Origin: an uncultured Oscillospiraceae bacterium
GTDB lineage: Bacteria > Bacillota > Clostridia > Oscillospirales > Oscillospiraceae
NCBI GenBank assembly: GCA_947626315.1
Contig: CANQRQ010000001.1
Coordinates: forward strand, 99,661-163,660
Direction of reading: 5' to 3'
DNA: 64,000 nucleotides
Part shown: positions 8,405-15,608 of the stretch, piece after piece
Layout: each line of letters begins with the position of its first letter
Position numbering within the stretch: position 1 is the first letter of the stretch
Made by a program: the position numbers and the translations under genes
The notes under the pieces: model-generated
The model's database searches: none
The model's input: the letters and a program-made list of their open reading frames with translations, nothing else
Told to the model about the DNA's origin: nothing

Positions 8405-9052
8405 GTGAAAAAGGTCCTGTCGCTGCTGACAGCCTTCGCCCTGGCGCTGTCCCTGTCCACCTGTACATACACGGAGGAGCCTCCCCCGCCGGACTATCTG
8501 CGCATGATGGCCGAGGCCGCCGCGGCCGGCGATCCGGAGGAGGGCCTCGCCATCGAGACGGCGGAGGCCGCCGCGCTGGAGGAGGCGGGCCTGCCGGAGC
8601 GCCCAATCTCCTTTGACCAGCTCTATCTCCTGTCTCAGTTCATTTTTCTCCGGGCGGGGACTCCCCGGCTCAGCCAGGAGCTGCGGCTGTGTACCGGTGA
8701 GCTGATTTTGAACCGGATGGCCTCCCCGGAATTCCCCAGCACCATGCGGGGCGTCCTGCTCCAGATGGGCGGGGACGCCGCCCTGCTGGCCCGCCCCGGC
8801 TACGCGGAGACGGTCCCCTCCCAGGACTGCGTGTCGGCGGCTATGCGGCTGCTGCTGGGGGACCGGATGATGGAGCCCTCCGTGGTGTATCAGGTCTATG
8901 AGCGCAAGGGGGATATCTTTGCCACCTTTGCGGACAAGCTTCTGGGCTTCACCTATTTCTGCCGCAGCGAGCACCCGGAGCTGTACGAAAGCGGCGCCGC
9001 GTCTCCCCTCTCCCAAACTGGCGGCGACGGCCCGGACGCCGTTGCCGGGTAA
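8405..9052 (+). CDS. Lipoprotein with a degenerate SleB/CwlJ-like (hydrolase_2) domain
   Basis: 215 residues. A lysine-started hydrophobic leader ends at LSLSTC (Cys20), a plausible but non-ideal lipobox, so it is probably exported and lipid-anchored. Residues 70-120 follow the spore-cortex hydrolase pattern: DQLYLLSQF, then GELILNRMASPEFPSTMRGV, which matches the family's ILNR-(V/R)-xSPxFPxT segment. The family's AEARGE stretch with the catalytic Glu reads FLRAGT here, so hydrolase activity is doubtful. It has its own terminator and no operon partner on this strand. A role in sporulation or the cell wall is inference. RBS GGGGGTGA (8393-8400). Confidence 0.6.
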   Translation: MKKVLSLLTAFALALSLSTCTYTEEPPPPDYLRMMAEAAAAGDPEEGLAIETAEAAALEEAGLPERPISFDQLYLLSQFIFLRAGTPRLSQELRLCTGELILNRMASPEFPSTMRGVLLQMGGDAALLARPGYAETVPSQDCVSAAMRLLLGDRMMEPSVVYQVYERKGDIFATFADKLLGFTYFCRSEHPELYESGAASPLSQTGGDGPDAVAG

Positions 9053-9060
9053 AGACATAC

Positions 9061-9099
9061 CGCCGGACCCGGTTTTTTCCGGGTCCGGCGGCGTTTTTT
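9061..9099 (+). terminator. Strong terminator, probably bidirectional
   Basis: CGCCGGACCCGG (9061-9072) pairs with CCGGGTCCGGCG (9079-9090), loop TTTTTT, followed by GCG and six Ts. It sits between converging genes. Confidence 0.9.
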
Positions 9100-9665
9100 C
9101 AGTTCTTTTTCCGGTAGATCCCCCGCTCCGTGATCACCGCGTCCACGGTCCGGTCGTGGGCCTCCGCGGTGACCCGGGGCAGGCGCTGGACCTCAAAGGC
9201 CGGGACAAGCAGCGGGATCTCCCGGCAGCGGGGCAGATAGCGGTCATAGTAGCCCGCCCCGTGGCCCAGACGCCGCAGGCCGGCGTCAAAGGCCACACAG
9301 GGAACCAGTACCAGATCCAGCTCCTCCGGCCGCGCCGGACGGGCCAGGGCCGGGTCCGGCTCCCGGAGGCCGAAGGCCCCCCGCCGCAGCTGTTCCGGTC
9401 CCGTGGGGATCCAGGCCTCCATCCGGCCCGCCGGGCCGGACACCGGGAAGGCCAGAAGCTTCCCTTGGGCTCTGAGGGCCCGGTGCAGCGGGGCCAAATC
9501 CGCCTCGTCCCAGGCGGCCAGATAGGAGAGGATCAGCCCCGCCTCTCCCAGCTCCGGCATGGTCAGCAGGCGGCGGCAAATGGCCTCCGACGCCGCCTGC
9601 CGGGCGGCCGGGCTCAGGCCGCGCCGGGCGGCCAGGGCCAGGGCCCGCTCCTCCGCCTTGCCCAT
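9099..9665 (-). CDS. 5-formyltetrahydrofolate cyclo-ligase
   Basis: ATP-dependent conversion of 5-formyl-THF to 5,10-methenyl-THF, recovering the inert storage folate. 188 residues is normal for the family. The signature LGHGAGYYDRYL (GxGxGYYD) lies near residue 140, and the N-terminal basic helix is ALALAARRGL. The frame stays open a further 420 bp upstream, but the ATG at 9665 overlaps the stop of folT in TAATG and begins the homologous region, so it is chosen. Co-transcribed with folT and thus also under the THF riboswitch. Confidence 0.92.
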   Translation of the reverse strand: MGKAEERALALAARRGLSPAARQAASEAICRRLLTMPELGEAGLILSYLAAWDEADLAPLHRALRAQGKLLAFPVSGPAGRMEAWIPTGPEQLRRGAFGLREPDPALARPARPEELDLVLVPCVAFDAGLRRLGHGAGYYDRYLPRCREIPLLVPAFEVQRLPRVTAEAHDRTVDAVITERGIYRKKN

Positions 9666-10195
9666 TACTGGCCCCGGCGCTCCGCCACGGACGCGGCCCG
9701 CAGCAGCGCGGGCATCACGGCGGTATAGGCCGCCGCCTTGCCCAGGCAGATCAGCAGCCGGGGGAAGAAGCTGCCGAAGATGTAGACAAAGGAGTAGTAG
9801 CCGTAAACCTTGCTGTCGATATACAGCACCAGGGTGTTTACCGCGAAAACCAAGAGGTTGGCGGCGAAGACAATGAAGGCCTGCTGCCGCCGGCTCAGAT
9901 GGAAGCCCCGGTTCCGGGCATAGAAGCCCACCAGCAGCCCGCAGAGCACATAGGGCAGGATCCACAGGGGGGTGGTGACCGTCACCCCATAGCGCAGCAG
10001 CTGATACAGCAGCGTGCCCAGCCCGCCCACGGCCATGCCGTCCACCGGGCCGAAGAGCAGCGCCCCTACCAGGACCGGCAGGCATTCAAAGGTGATCTTC
10101 AGGTTCCCCATGTCCAGGGATACCGCCCCCAGCACGGCGCACATGGCCGCCAGCAGGGCGTTGACGGAAAGTCTTTTGGTGTTGACTGTCTGCAT
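9665..10195 (-). CDS. folT: ECF transporter S component, folate-specific
   Basis: Membrane substrate-binding subunit of an energy-coupling-factor importer for folate. 176 residues with about six hydrophobic segments; KRLSVNALLAAMCAVL near the N-terminus and the cytoplasmic-side AVGGLGTLLYQLL are typical of S components. The shared energising subunits (EcfA, EcfA', EcfT) are not in this window. The start ATG at 10195 is set by AAAGGAG at about 10211-10205, which is buried in a hairpin downstream of a THF riboswitch. That RNA fixes the substrate as folate. Confidence 0.92.
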   Translation of the reverse strand: MQTVNTKRLSVNALLAAMCAVLGAVSLDMGNLKITFECLPVLVGALLFGPVDGMAVGGLGTLLYQLLRYGVTVTTPLWILPYVLCGLLVGFYARNRGFHLSRRQQAFIVFAANLLVFAVNTLVLYIDSKVYGYYSFVYIFGSFFPRLLICLGKAAAYTAVMPALLRAASVAERRGQ

Positions 10196-10203
10196 AAAAA
10201 TAG

Positions 10204-10236
10204 GCTCCTTTCGTGCCTGTTTGCCACGAAAGGAGC
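10204..10236 (-). promoter_or_regulatory. Expression-platform hairpin masking the folT ribosome site
   Basis: In the minus-strand RNA GCTCCTTTCGTG (10236-10225) pairs perfectly with CACGAAAGGAGC (10215-10204), which contains the Shine-Dalgarno AAAGGAG. The run CTATTTTT follows, so premature termination is also possible. Confidence 0.8.
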
Positions 10237-10255
10237 TCTTTTCTGTTCCTTGGGT

Positions 10256-10350
10256 GGCAGCGGAAGCGGAAACCGCACCGCACATCGCTGTTTCGTCCGT
10301 GGACAACTTCCCATCCCACGGCACTTAACGCGCGGCTTCCTACTCTGTCT
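10256..10350 (-). ncRNA. Tetrahydrofolate (THF) riboswitch aptamer
   Basis: The minus strand carries the conserved class-I THF aptamer blocks in order: AGAGTAG, then GCGCGTTAAGTG, GGGATGGG, a closing CCACGG arm, ACGAA, and GTGCGGT. The closing stem GGAAGC/GCTTCC completes it. It lies directly upstream of folT, the classic target. Not a folE- or queT-type element, because the downstream protein is FolT-like. Confidence 0.93.
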
Positions 10351-10392
10351 GATAACAACCCTACTATATTAAACGCCCTGAAAGAGCGTATC

Positions 10393-11238
10393 TTATACCA
10401 ATTCTGCAGCCTCCACCACATGGGAGGCCAGCACCGTGGTGGTCACGGCACCTACCCCGCCGGGCACCGGCGTGATCGCCCGGACCAGGGGCTCCACCCG
10501 GTCAAAGCACACGTCCCCGGTGAGCTTTCCGTCCGGGCCCTGGTTGGTCCCCACGTCGATCACCGTCTGCCCCGGATGGACAAAGCGCTCGTCCACGGTC
10601 CCCGCGTGGCCCGCAGCGGCGATCAGGATATCCTGCTCCCGGCAGAGTCGGGCCAGGTCCCGGGTCTTCGTGTGGCACATGGTGACGGTGGCGTTCCTGG
10701 CCTGGAGCAGCAGGGACAGGGGTTTCCCCACCACCAGGCTCCGGCCGATCACGGCCACCCGTGCGCCGGTCAGCTCCACGCCGTAGTAGTCCAGAATTTC
10801 CAGCACGGCCTGGGGGGTGCAGGGGATGAAGCCCGCGCCCCGGCCGGTATATACCCGGCACATGGAGCCCTGGGTGATGCTGTCCACATCCTTCTCCGGG
10901 GCCAGGCGGGCGCAGACTGTCGCCTCGTCGATCTGCGGAGGCAGAGGCCGCAGGATCAGGCAGCCGTGGATGCTCCGGTCGGCGTTGATCCGGTCGATCT
11001 CCGCCAGCAGCGCCGCCTGCTCTGCATCCCTGGGCAGGGCCACCTGCTCCAGCTCTATGCCCAGCCCGCCGCAGCGCTTGACGGCGCCCCGCTCGTAGGC
11101 CAGGTCCCCCGGCTCCTCGCCCAGGCGCAGGATCGCCAGGCGGGGGATCACGCCTTTTTCTCTGAGCGCCTGGACCCGGGCGCTCAGCTTTTCGCACAGT
11201 GCGGCGGCTACCGCCGCGCCTTTTAACTGTTCAGCCAT
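10393..11238 (-). CDS. folD: Bifunctional methylene-THF dehydrogenase / methenyl-THF cyclohydrolase
   Basis: Interconverts methylene-, methenyl- and formyl-THF with NAD(P). 281 residues with the FolD signatures FIPCTPQAVLEIL (near 140), GRSLVVGKPL (near 165) and PVPGGVGAVTTTVL (near 260). The catalytic YxxxK element reads AYERGAVKRC: the Tyr is kept but the Lys sits two residues later than in the textbook form, a pattern I recall from other clostridial FolD proteins. Its start overlaps the fchA stop by 8 bp, so the pair is coupled. Confidence 0.93.
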   Translation of the reverse strand: MAEQLKGAAVAAALCEKLSARVQALREKGVIPRLAILRLGEEPGDLAYERGAVKRCGGLGIELEQVALPRDAEQAALLAEIDRINADRSIHGCLILRPLPPQIDEATVCARLAPEKDVDSITQGSMCRVYTGRGAGFIPCTPQAVLEILDYYGVELTGARVAVIGRSLVVGKPLSLLLQARNATVTMCHTKTRDLARLCREQDILIAAAGHAGTVDERFVHPGQTVIDVGTNQGPDGKLTGDVCFDRVEPLVRAITPVPGGVGAVTTTVLASHVVEAAELV

Positions 11239-11869
11239 TGTTCTCCTCCCTCAGATACGCCATCGCCCGGTCCGTCACCCGCTGCAGGCGGGGCAGCCAG
11301 CCCCGGAGCAGCGCCTCCGTCTCCTCCGCCAGGGCCGCCGCTTGGGCGTCCCCCGGGAGCGTCCGGGTGTTCACAAGCACGTTCATCGCCGCGGCCTCCA
11401 TGGCCGCCCGGCAGGCGGCAGAGCCGCAGCCCACATCGGACAGCAGCGCCGGGCTGCCCTCCTCCAGCATCCGCTCCAGCAGAGCAGCGGCGGCGGCGCA
11501 GCAGCGCAGCATCTCCAGCGGGGCCTCGCAGGCCTGCAGCGTGGCGGCGCGCAGGCGTTCGGCGGTGTTCGCTCCGTCCCTGGGCAGGGCATAGGCCGCC
11601 GCCAGGGGCAAAAAGCCCTCCGCGTCCCGGTCGATCAGCGCCAGCAGGGCCCGGCTCTCCTCCTGGGCGGAGGCGGCCAGCGCCTCCAGCTCCTCCCGCC
11701 GTCCGACGTACTTCTTCCGTCCCGCGGTGAGCAGCGCGGCCATGGAGCACAGGGCGGCGGAGAGCGCCCCCATCAGCGCGGCTGCACCGCCCCCGCCGGG
11801 GGTCGCCGCCCGGGAGGCCAGAAGCGCGGTGAACTCCGCGCAGCTTTTATCCCTCAAAAGCGCCTCCAT
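11231..11869 (-). CDS. fchA: Formimidoyl-THF cyclodeaminase / methenyl-THF cyclohydrolase family
   Basis: 212 residues, all-helical FTCD_C-like fold. Near the N-terminus SRAATPGGGGAAALMGAL matches the family's (T/S)PxPGGGSxAA block. In purinolytic and acetogenic clostridia the stand-alone protein hydrolyses methenyl-THF or deaminates formimino-THF. The start at 11869 (MEALLRDKSC) has GGTGGAG 5 bp before it; a longer frame to 11932 runs over the promoter and is rejected. First gene of the fchA-folD operon. Confidence 0.85.
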   Translation of the reverse strand: MEALLRDKSCAEFTALLASRAATPGGGGAAALMGALSAALCSMAALLTAGRKKYVGRREELEALAASAQEESRALLALIDRDAEGFLPLAAAYALPRDGANTAERLRAATLQACEAPLEMLRCCAAAAALLERMLEEGSPALLSDVGCGSAACRAAMEAAAMNVLVNTRTLPGDAQAAALAEETEALLRGWLPRLQRVTDRAMAYLREENNG

Positions 11870-11903
11870 GCCCGCTCCACCCCCTTTTCCTTCATTGTTT
11901 TTG

Positions 11904-11932
11904 ATTATAGGGGCCTCTTTCTCCCTTGTCAA
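11904..11932 (-). promoter_or_regulatory. Promoter of fchA-folD
   Basis: Minus strand: TTGACA (11932-11927), 17-bp spacer, TATAAT (11909-11904). Perfect consensus, divergent from the SDR promoter. Confidence 0.88.
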
Positions 11933-11980
11933 GCGAAAAAACCGCCGTTTTTCCTTCCTTCCTCCAGGACAATTTTTCCC

Positions 11981-12025
11981 GTCAAGCTATTTTGCTTGAC
12001 AGCCCTGCGATCTTCCCGGTATACT
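11981..12025 (+). promoter_or_regulatory. SDR gene promoter overlapped by an inverted repeat
   Basis: TTGACA (11996-12001), 18-bp spacer, TATACT (12020-12025). GTCAAGC (11981-11987) and GCTTGAC (11994-12000) form a 7-bp inverted repeat that runs into the -35 box, a good place for a repressor. The binding protein is unknown. Confidence 0.8.
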
Positions 12026-12078
12026 GAATTTAGCCCCGCCTGTTCGGGGGAAAATTTTACAGAAAGGAAATTCTCTCT

Positions 12079-12837
12079 ATGGGAAATCGTCTGGAAGGTA
12101 AAATCGCCCTGGTGACTGCGTGCACCAGAGGCATCGGACGTGCCATTGCGGACATGTTTGTAGACGAGGGCGCCAAAGTCTACTACGCCTGTCGCAATAT
12201 GGAGACCGGCGCCGCCGCCGTGGAAGCGGCCAGAGCCAGAGGGGGCCAGGCGGAGCTGGTGTACTTCGAGGCCTATGAGCCGGAGACCCACAGGAGCATG
12301 ATCAACGAGTGCCTGGCCAAAGAGGGGCGGCTGGACGTGCTGGTGAACAACTTCGGCACCTCCAACCCGCAGAAGGACCTGGATATTATGCGCTGCACCT
12401 ATGAAGAATTTGAGCGGACGGTCAACACAGACCTGTCCACGGTGTTCAACGCCTGCCAGGAGGCGCTGAACAAGGCCATGCTGCCCCAGCAGTCCGGCAG
12501 CATTATCAACATCGGCTCGGTGGCCGCCATCTGCCCGGACAAGACCCAGCTGGGCTACGGCGTGGCCAAGCAGGGGATCAACCACCTGACCAAGCAGATG
12601 GCCCGGCAGGTGGCCTATGCCAACGTCCGGGTCAACGTGCTCAACCCCGGCATCATCGCCACCGACGCGGTGGCCCGCCATCTGACCCCGGAAACCCAGG
12701 TTTACTACACCGCCAACTGCATGATCAAGCGGGTGGGAGAACCCAACGAGGTGGCCTATATGGCCCTGTATCTGGCCTCCGACGAGTCCAAATACGTCAC
12801 CGCCCAGGTGCTGAACGTCTCCGGCGGCTGGATGTAA
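12079..12837 (+). CDS. Short-chain dehydrogenase/reductase, hydroxysteroid-dehydrogenase-like
   Basis: 252-residue classical SDR: nucleotide motif TACTRGIGRA (about 13-22), LVNNFGT (about 91-97), active-site Ser in NIGSVAAI (about 150) and YGVAK with catalytic Tyr/Lys (about 163-167). Arg in ACRNME after the second strand favours NADP(H). The segments VYFEAYEPET and EGRLDVLVNNFG resemble, as I remember it, the NADP-dependent 7-alpha-hydroxysteroid dehydrogenase of Clostridium scindens more than fatty-acid FabG. A bile-acid substrate is therefore plausible but unproven. Single-gene unit with its own promoter and hairpin terminator; RBS GAAAGGAAA (12062-12070). Confidence 0.8.
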   Translation: MGNRLEGKIALVTACTRGIGRAIADMFVDEGAKVYYACRNMETGAAAVEAARARGGQAELVYFEAYEPETHRSMINECLAKEGRLDVLVNNFGTSNPQKDLDIMRCTYEEFERTVNTDLSTVFNACQEALNKAMLPQQSGSIINIGSVAAICPDKTQLGYGVAKQGINHLTKQMARQVAYANVRVNVLNPGIIATDAVARHLTPETQVYYTANCMIKRVGEPNEVAYMALYLASDESKYVTAQVLNVSGGWM

Positions 12838-12859
12838 AAATCGCGCTTACAGTCTCAAT

Positions 12860-12887
12860 CGCCCCGGCTGCTTTTGCAGCCGGGGCG
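12860..12887 (+). terminator. Hairpin terminator after the SDR gene
   Basis: CGCCCCGGCTGC (12860-12871) pairs perfectly with GCAGCCGGGGCG (12876-12887) around TTTT. No T-run follows, so termination strength is uncertain. Confidence 0.6.
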
Positions 12888-12940
12888 GTTCAGCATGCAG
12901 ACAAAATCCTTTGGACTTTGTCTGCATGCTTCGGCGCCAC

Positions 12941-12973
12941 TTTTTTTAGAAGGACAACGTCCTTCTAAAAAAA
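12941..12973. repeat. Dispersed A/T-armed palindrome, copy 1
   Basis: TTTTTTTAGAAGG, then ACAA, then CGTCCTTCTAAAAAAA. Same architecture as 36955-36985 and 55729-55760. Confidence 0.6.
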
Positions 12974-13310
12974 CTCGCTGCGCTCGGCAAATGCGCCGTA
13001 TCAATACGGCTTTTTGCTGGTGCGATCCAAACGCGATGGGGTCTTACCCCCTCGCGCACCCCCGCTGCTCACGCCCTTTCCTCCCGCCGCTTGAAGTTTT
13101 TTGATAGTCTGCCGCTCCGTCCGCGAAAGCGGACGGAGCGGTTCAATTTTTTGATATTTTCCGGATTTTTCGTCATTTTATCCGATTTTTTTCGTCCTTT
13201 TTCGACAAAAATTCTTTGTCAAAATCCCGATCAGGTGTTTCCATTCTCCGTTTTCTATGGTACAATGCATGCGCACAACTTTGCAACAAGACTGGAAAGG
13301 GGTTTGCGCA

Positions 13311-14981
13311 ATGAAAACAGATATCGAGATTGCTCAGAGCTGCGTGATGCAGCCCATCGGCCGGATCGCCGAGGCGGCCGGAATCGGGGAGAAGTACCTG
13401 GAGTGCTACGGAAAAACCAAGGCCAAGGTGGACCTGGCCTTTCTGCAGGAGAGCCGGCGGCCCCAGGGCAAGCTGATTCTGGTCACGGCCATCACCCCCA
13501 CCCCCGCCGGGGAGGGAAAGACCACCACGACCATCGGCCTGGCCGACGGCCTGCGGCGGATCGGCAAGCAGTCCGTTGTGGCCATGCGGGAGCCCTCTCT
13601 GGGTCCTGTCTTCGGCGTGAAGGGCGGCGCCTGCGGCGGCGGCTATGCCCAGGTGGTGCCCATGGAGGACATCAACCTGCACTTTACCGGCGATATCCAC
13701 GCCATCGGCGCCGCCAACAACCTGCTGGCCGCGCTGCTGGACAACCATATCCAGCAGGGCAACGCTCTGGGCATCGACCCCAAGCGCGTCACCTGGCGCC
13801 GCTGCCTGGACATGAACGACCGGCAGCTGCGGAACATCGTGGACGGCCTGGGCGGCCGGGCCAACGGCGTGCCCCGGGAGGACGGCTTTGACATCACGGT
13901 GGCCAGCGAGATCATGGCGGTGCTCTGCCTGGCGGACAGCATCAGCGACCTGAAGGCGCGGCTGAGCCGCATTGTGGTGGGCTACAGCTATGAGGGCAAG
14001 CCCGTCACCTGCGGGCAGCTGAAGGCCGCCGGGGCCATGGCCGCCCTGCTGAAGGACGCGGTGAAGCCCAACCTGGTGCAGACTCTGGAGGGCACGCCCG
14101 CCTTTGTCCACGGGGGGCCCTTCGCCAATATCGCCCACGGCTGCAACTCTGTGCTGGCCACCAAGATGGCTCTGCGCTGCGCGGACTACGCCGTCACCGA
14201 GGCCGGCTTCGGCGCGGACCTGGGGGCGGAGAAATTCCTGGACATCAAATGCCGGGCGGCGGGGCTGGAGCCCTCCGCGGTGGTGGTGGTGGCCACGGTG
14301 CGGGCCCTGAAAATGCACGGCGGCCTGGACAAAAAGCAGTTGGACACCGAGGATCTGGCGGCGCTGGAGCGGGGCGTGCCCAATCTGCTGCGCCATGTGG
14401 ACAACATCAAGAACGTCTACGGTCTGCCCTGCGTGGTGGCGGTCAACCGCTTCCCCACGGACACCCAGGCGGAGCTGGACTTCATCATCGCCAAATGCCG
14501 GGAGCTGGGGGTCAACACCGTTCTGTCCGAGGTCTGGGCCAAGGGCGGCGAGGGCGGCATGGCCCTGGCGGAAGAGGTGGTCCGCCTCTGCCGGGAGGAG
14601 AAGGGCGACTTCCGCTTCAGCTACCCCCTGGACGCCTCGCTGGAGGAGAAGCTCCGGGCCGTTGTCACCCGGGTCTACCGGGGGGCGGGCCTGGCACTGA
14701 CCCCCGGCGCCCAGAAGCAGCTGAAGGAGTTGACGGACCTGGGCTTCGGCGGCCTGCCGGTCTGCATCGCCAAGACCCAGTACAGCTTTTCCGACGATCC
14801 GGCCCTGCTGGGGGCCCCCGAGGGCTTCACCGTCACGGTCCGGAATCTGAAGGTCTCCGCCGGGGCGGGCTTTGTGGTGGCCCTCACCGGCGAGATCATG
14901 ACCATGCCCGGCCTGCCCAAATCCCCCGCCGCGGAGCGGATCGATTTGGATGAAAATGGGGTCATCAGCGGCCTGTTCTGA
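13311..14981 (+). CDS. fhs: Formate--tetrahydrofolate ligase (formyl-THF synthetase)
   Basis: ATP-dependent joining of formate to THF, the entry of formate into one-carbon metabolism. 556 residues, the family's usual length. The P-loop [10 protein letters not shown] lies near residues 64-73, with [19 protein letters not shown] next, and [13 protein letters not shown] in the middle. The start [11 protein letters not shown] at 13311 has GGAAAGGGG 8 bp before it; an in-frame ATG at 13257 lies in the promoter region. With FolD and FchA nearby it completes the formate-to-methylene-THF branch. Confidence 0.97.
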   Translation: MKTDIEIAQSCVMQPIGRIAEAAGIGEKYLECYGKTKAKVDLAFLQESRRPQGKLILVTAITPTPAGEGKTTTTIGLADGLRRIGKQSVVAMREPSLGPVFGVKGGACGGGYAQVVPMEDINLHFTGDIHAIGAANNLLAALLDNHIQQGNALGIDPKRVTWRRCLDMNDRQLRNIVDGLGGRANGVPREDGFDITVASEIMAVLCLADSISDLKARLSRIVVGYSYEGKPVTCGQLKAAGAMAALLKDAVKPNLVQTLEGTPAFVHGGPFANIAHGCNSVLATKMALRCADYAVTEAGFGADLGAEKFLDIKCRAAGLEPSAVVVVATVRALKMHGGLDKKQLDTEDLAALERGVPNLLRHVDNIKNVYGLPCVVAVNRFPTDTQAELDFIIAKCRELGVNTVLSEVWAKGGEGGMALAEEVVRLCREEKGDFRFSYPLDASLEEKLRAVVTRVYRGAGLALTPGAQKQLKELTDLGFGGLPVCIAKTQYSFSDDPALLGAPEGFTVTVRNLKVSAGAGFVVALTGEIMTMPGLPKSPAAERIDLDENGVISGLF

Positions 14982-14993
14982 GGGGGCGGAGCC

Positions 14994-15608
14994 ATGAAAC
15001 TGATCATCGCGTCCAACAACGAGCACAAGCTCCGGGAAATCAAGGCCATCCTCAACGGCTTCTTTGACGAGATCCTCTCCCTGGGGGAGGCCGGCATTAC
15101 GCATGAGACGGTGGAGGACGGCTCCACCTTCCTGGAAAACGCCCTGAAAAAGGCCCGGGAGATTGCCCAGCTCTCCGGCTGCTGCGCCCTGGCGGATGAC
15201 AGCGGCCTCTGCGTGGACGCCCTGGGCGGGGCGCCGGGGATCTACTCCGCCCGCTTTTCCGGCGTCCACGGGGACGACAAGGCCAACAACCGCCTGCTGC
15301 TGGAGAAGATGCAGGGGGTGGAGGACCGGCGGGCCCACTTCGCCTGCGCCATCGCCCTGGTCCGGCCGGACGGCAGCTGTGTCACCGCTGAGGGGGCTTT
15401 CCACGGGCTGATCACCCGGGAGGAGCGGGGCAGCAACGGCTTCGGATACGATCCGCTGCTCTATCTGCCGGAATACGGCTGCACCTCCGCCGAGCTTCCC
15501 CCGGAGGAGAAAAACCGCATCAGCCACCGGGCGAAAGCCCTTCACGCCTTAGTGGAAAAGCTCCGTGAAGAAGGCAGTGAAGGAGCAGCCTATGCGCGAC
15601 AGATTTAA
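14994..15608 (+). CDS. rdgB: XTP/dITP diphosphatase (non-canonical purine NTP pyrophosphatase)
   Basis: Hydrolyses dITP, XTP and ITP to monophosphates, cleansing the nucleotide pool. 204 residues of the HAM1/RdgB family: IIASNNEHKLREI at the N-terminus binds the triphosphate, LADDSGLCVDALGGAPGIYSAR is the signature around residues 66-87, and GSNGFGYDPL is near 145. The last 17 bp overlap the next gene. It follows fhs by 12 bp, so it is probably co-transcribed. Confidence 0.95.
   Translation: MKLIIASNNEHKLREIKAILNGFFDEILSLGEAGITHETVEDGSTFLENALKKAREIAQLSGCCALADDSGLCVDALGGAPGIYSARFSGVHGDDKANNRLLLEKMQGVEDRRAHFACAIALVRPDGSCVTAEGAFHGLITREERGSNGFGYDPLLYLPEYGCTSAELPPEEKNRISHRAKALHALVEKLREEGSEGAAYARQI

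Larger units (their letters stand above)
12838..13310. other. Non-coding spacer with stacked hairpins
   Basis: No gene seen. The spacer holds a GC-rich stem after the SDR gene (12860-12887, 12 bp, loop TTTT), GCATGCAGACAAA/TTTGTCTGCATGC (12894-12929), and the A/T-armed palindrome at 12941-12973 that recurs elsewhere. Near 13111-13141 CCGCTCCGTCCGC pairs with GCGGACGGAGCGG. A weak promoter for fhs may end at TACAAT (13261-13266). Confidence 0.6.

Noticed and set aside
9666..10085. N-terminal extension fusing an Ala/Gly-rich region to 5-formyl-THF cyclo-ligase
   Set aside because: The extension is out-of-frame folT sequence; the TAATG junction at 9665 gives the natural start.
12874..13104. 76-codon frame in the spacer before fhs
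   Set aside because: It runs through two hairpins, has no ribosome site and resembles no protein.
13173..15545. Long minus-strand open frame opposite fhs and rdgB
   Set aside because: Shadow of two well-conserved genes; the product is Gln/Gly/His-rich without domains.
15500..15600. Fluoride riboswitch upstream of the CLC gene
   Set aside because: The region is coding sequence of rdgB and shows none of the fluoride aptamer blocks.
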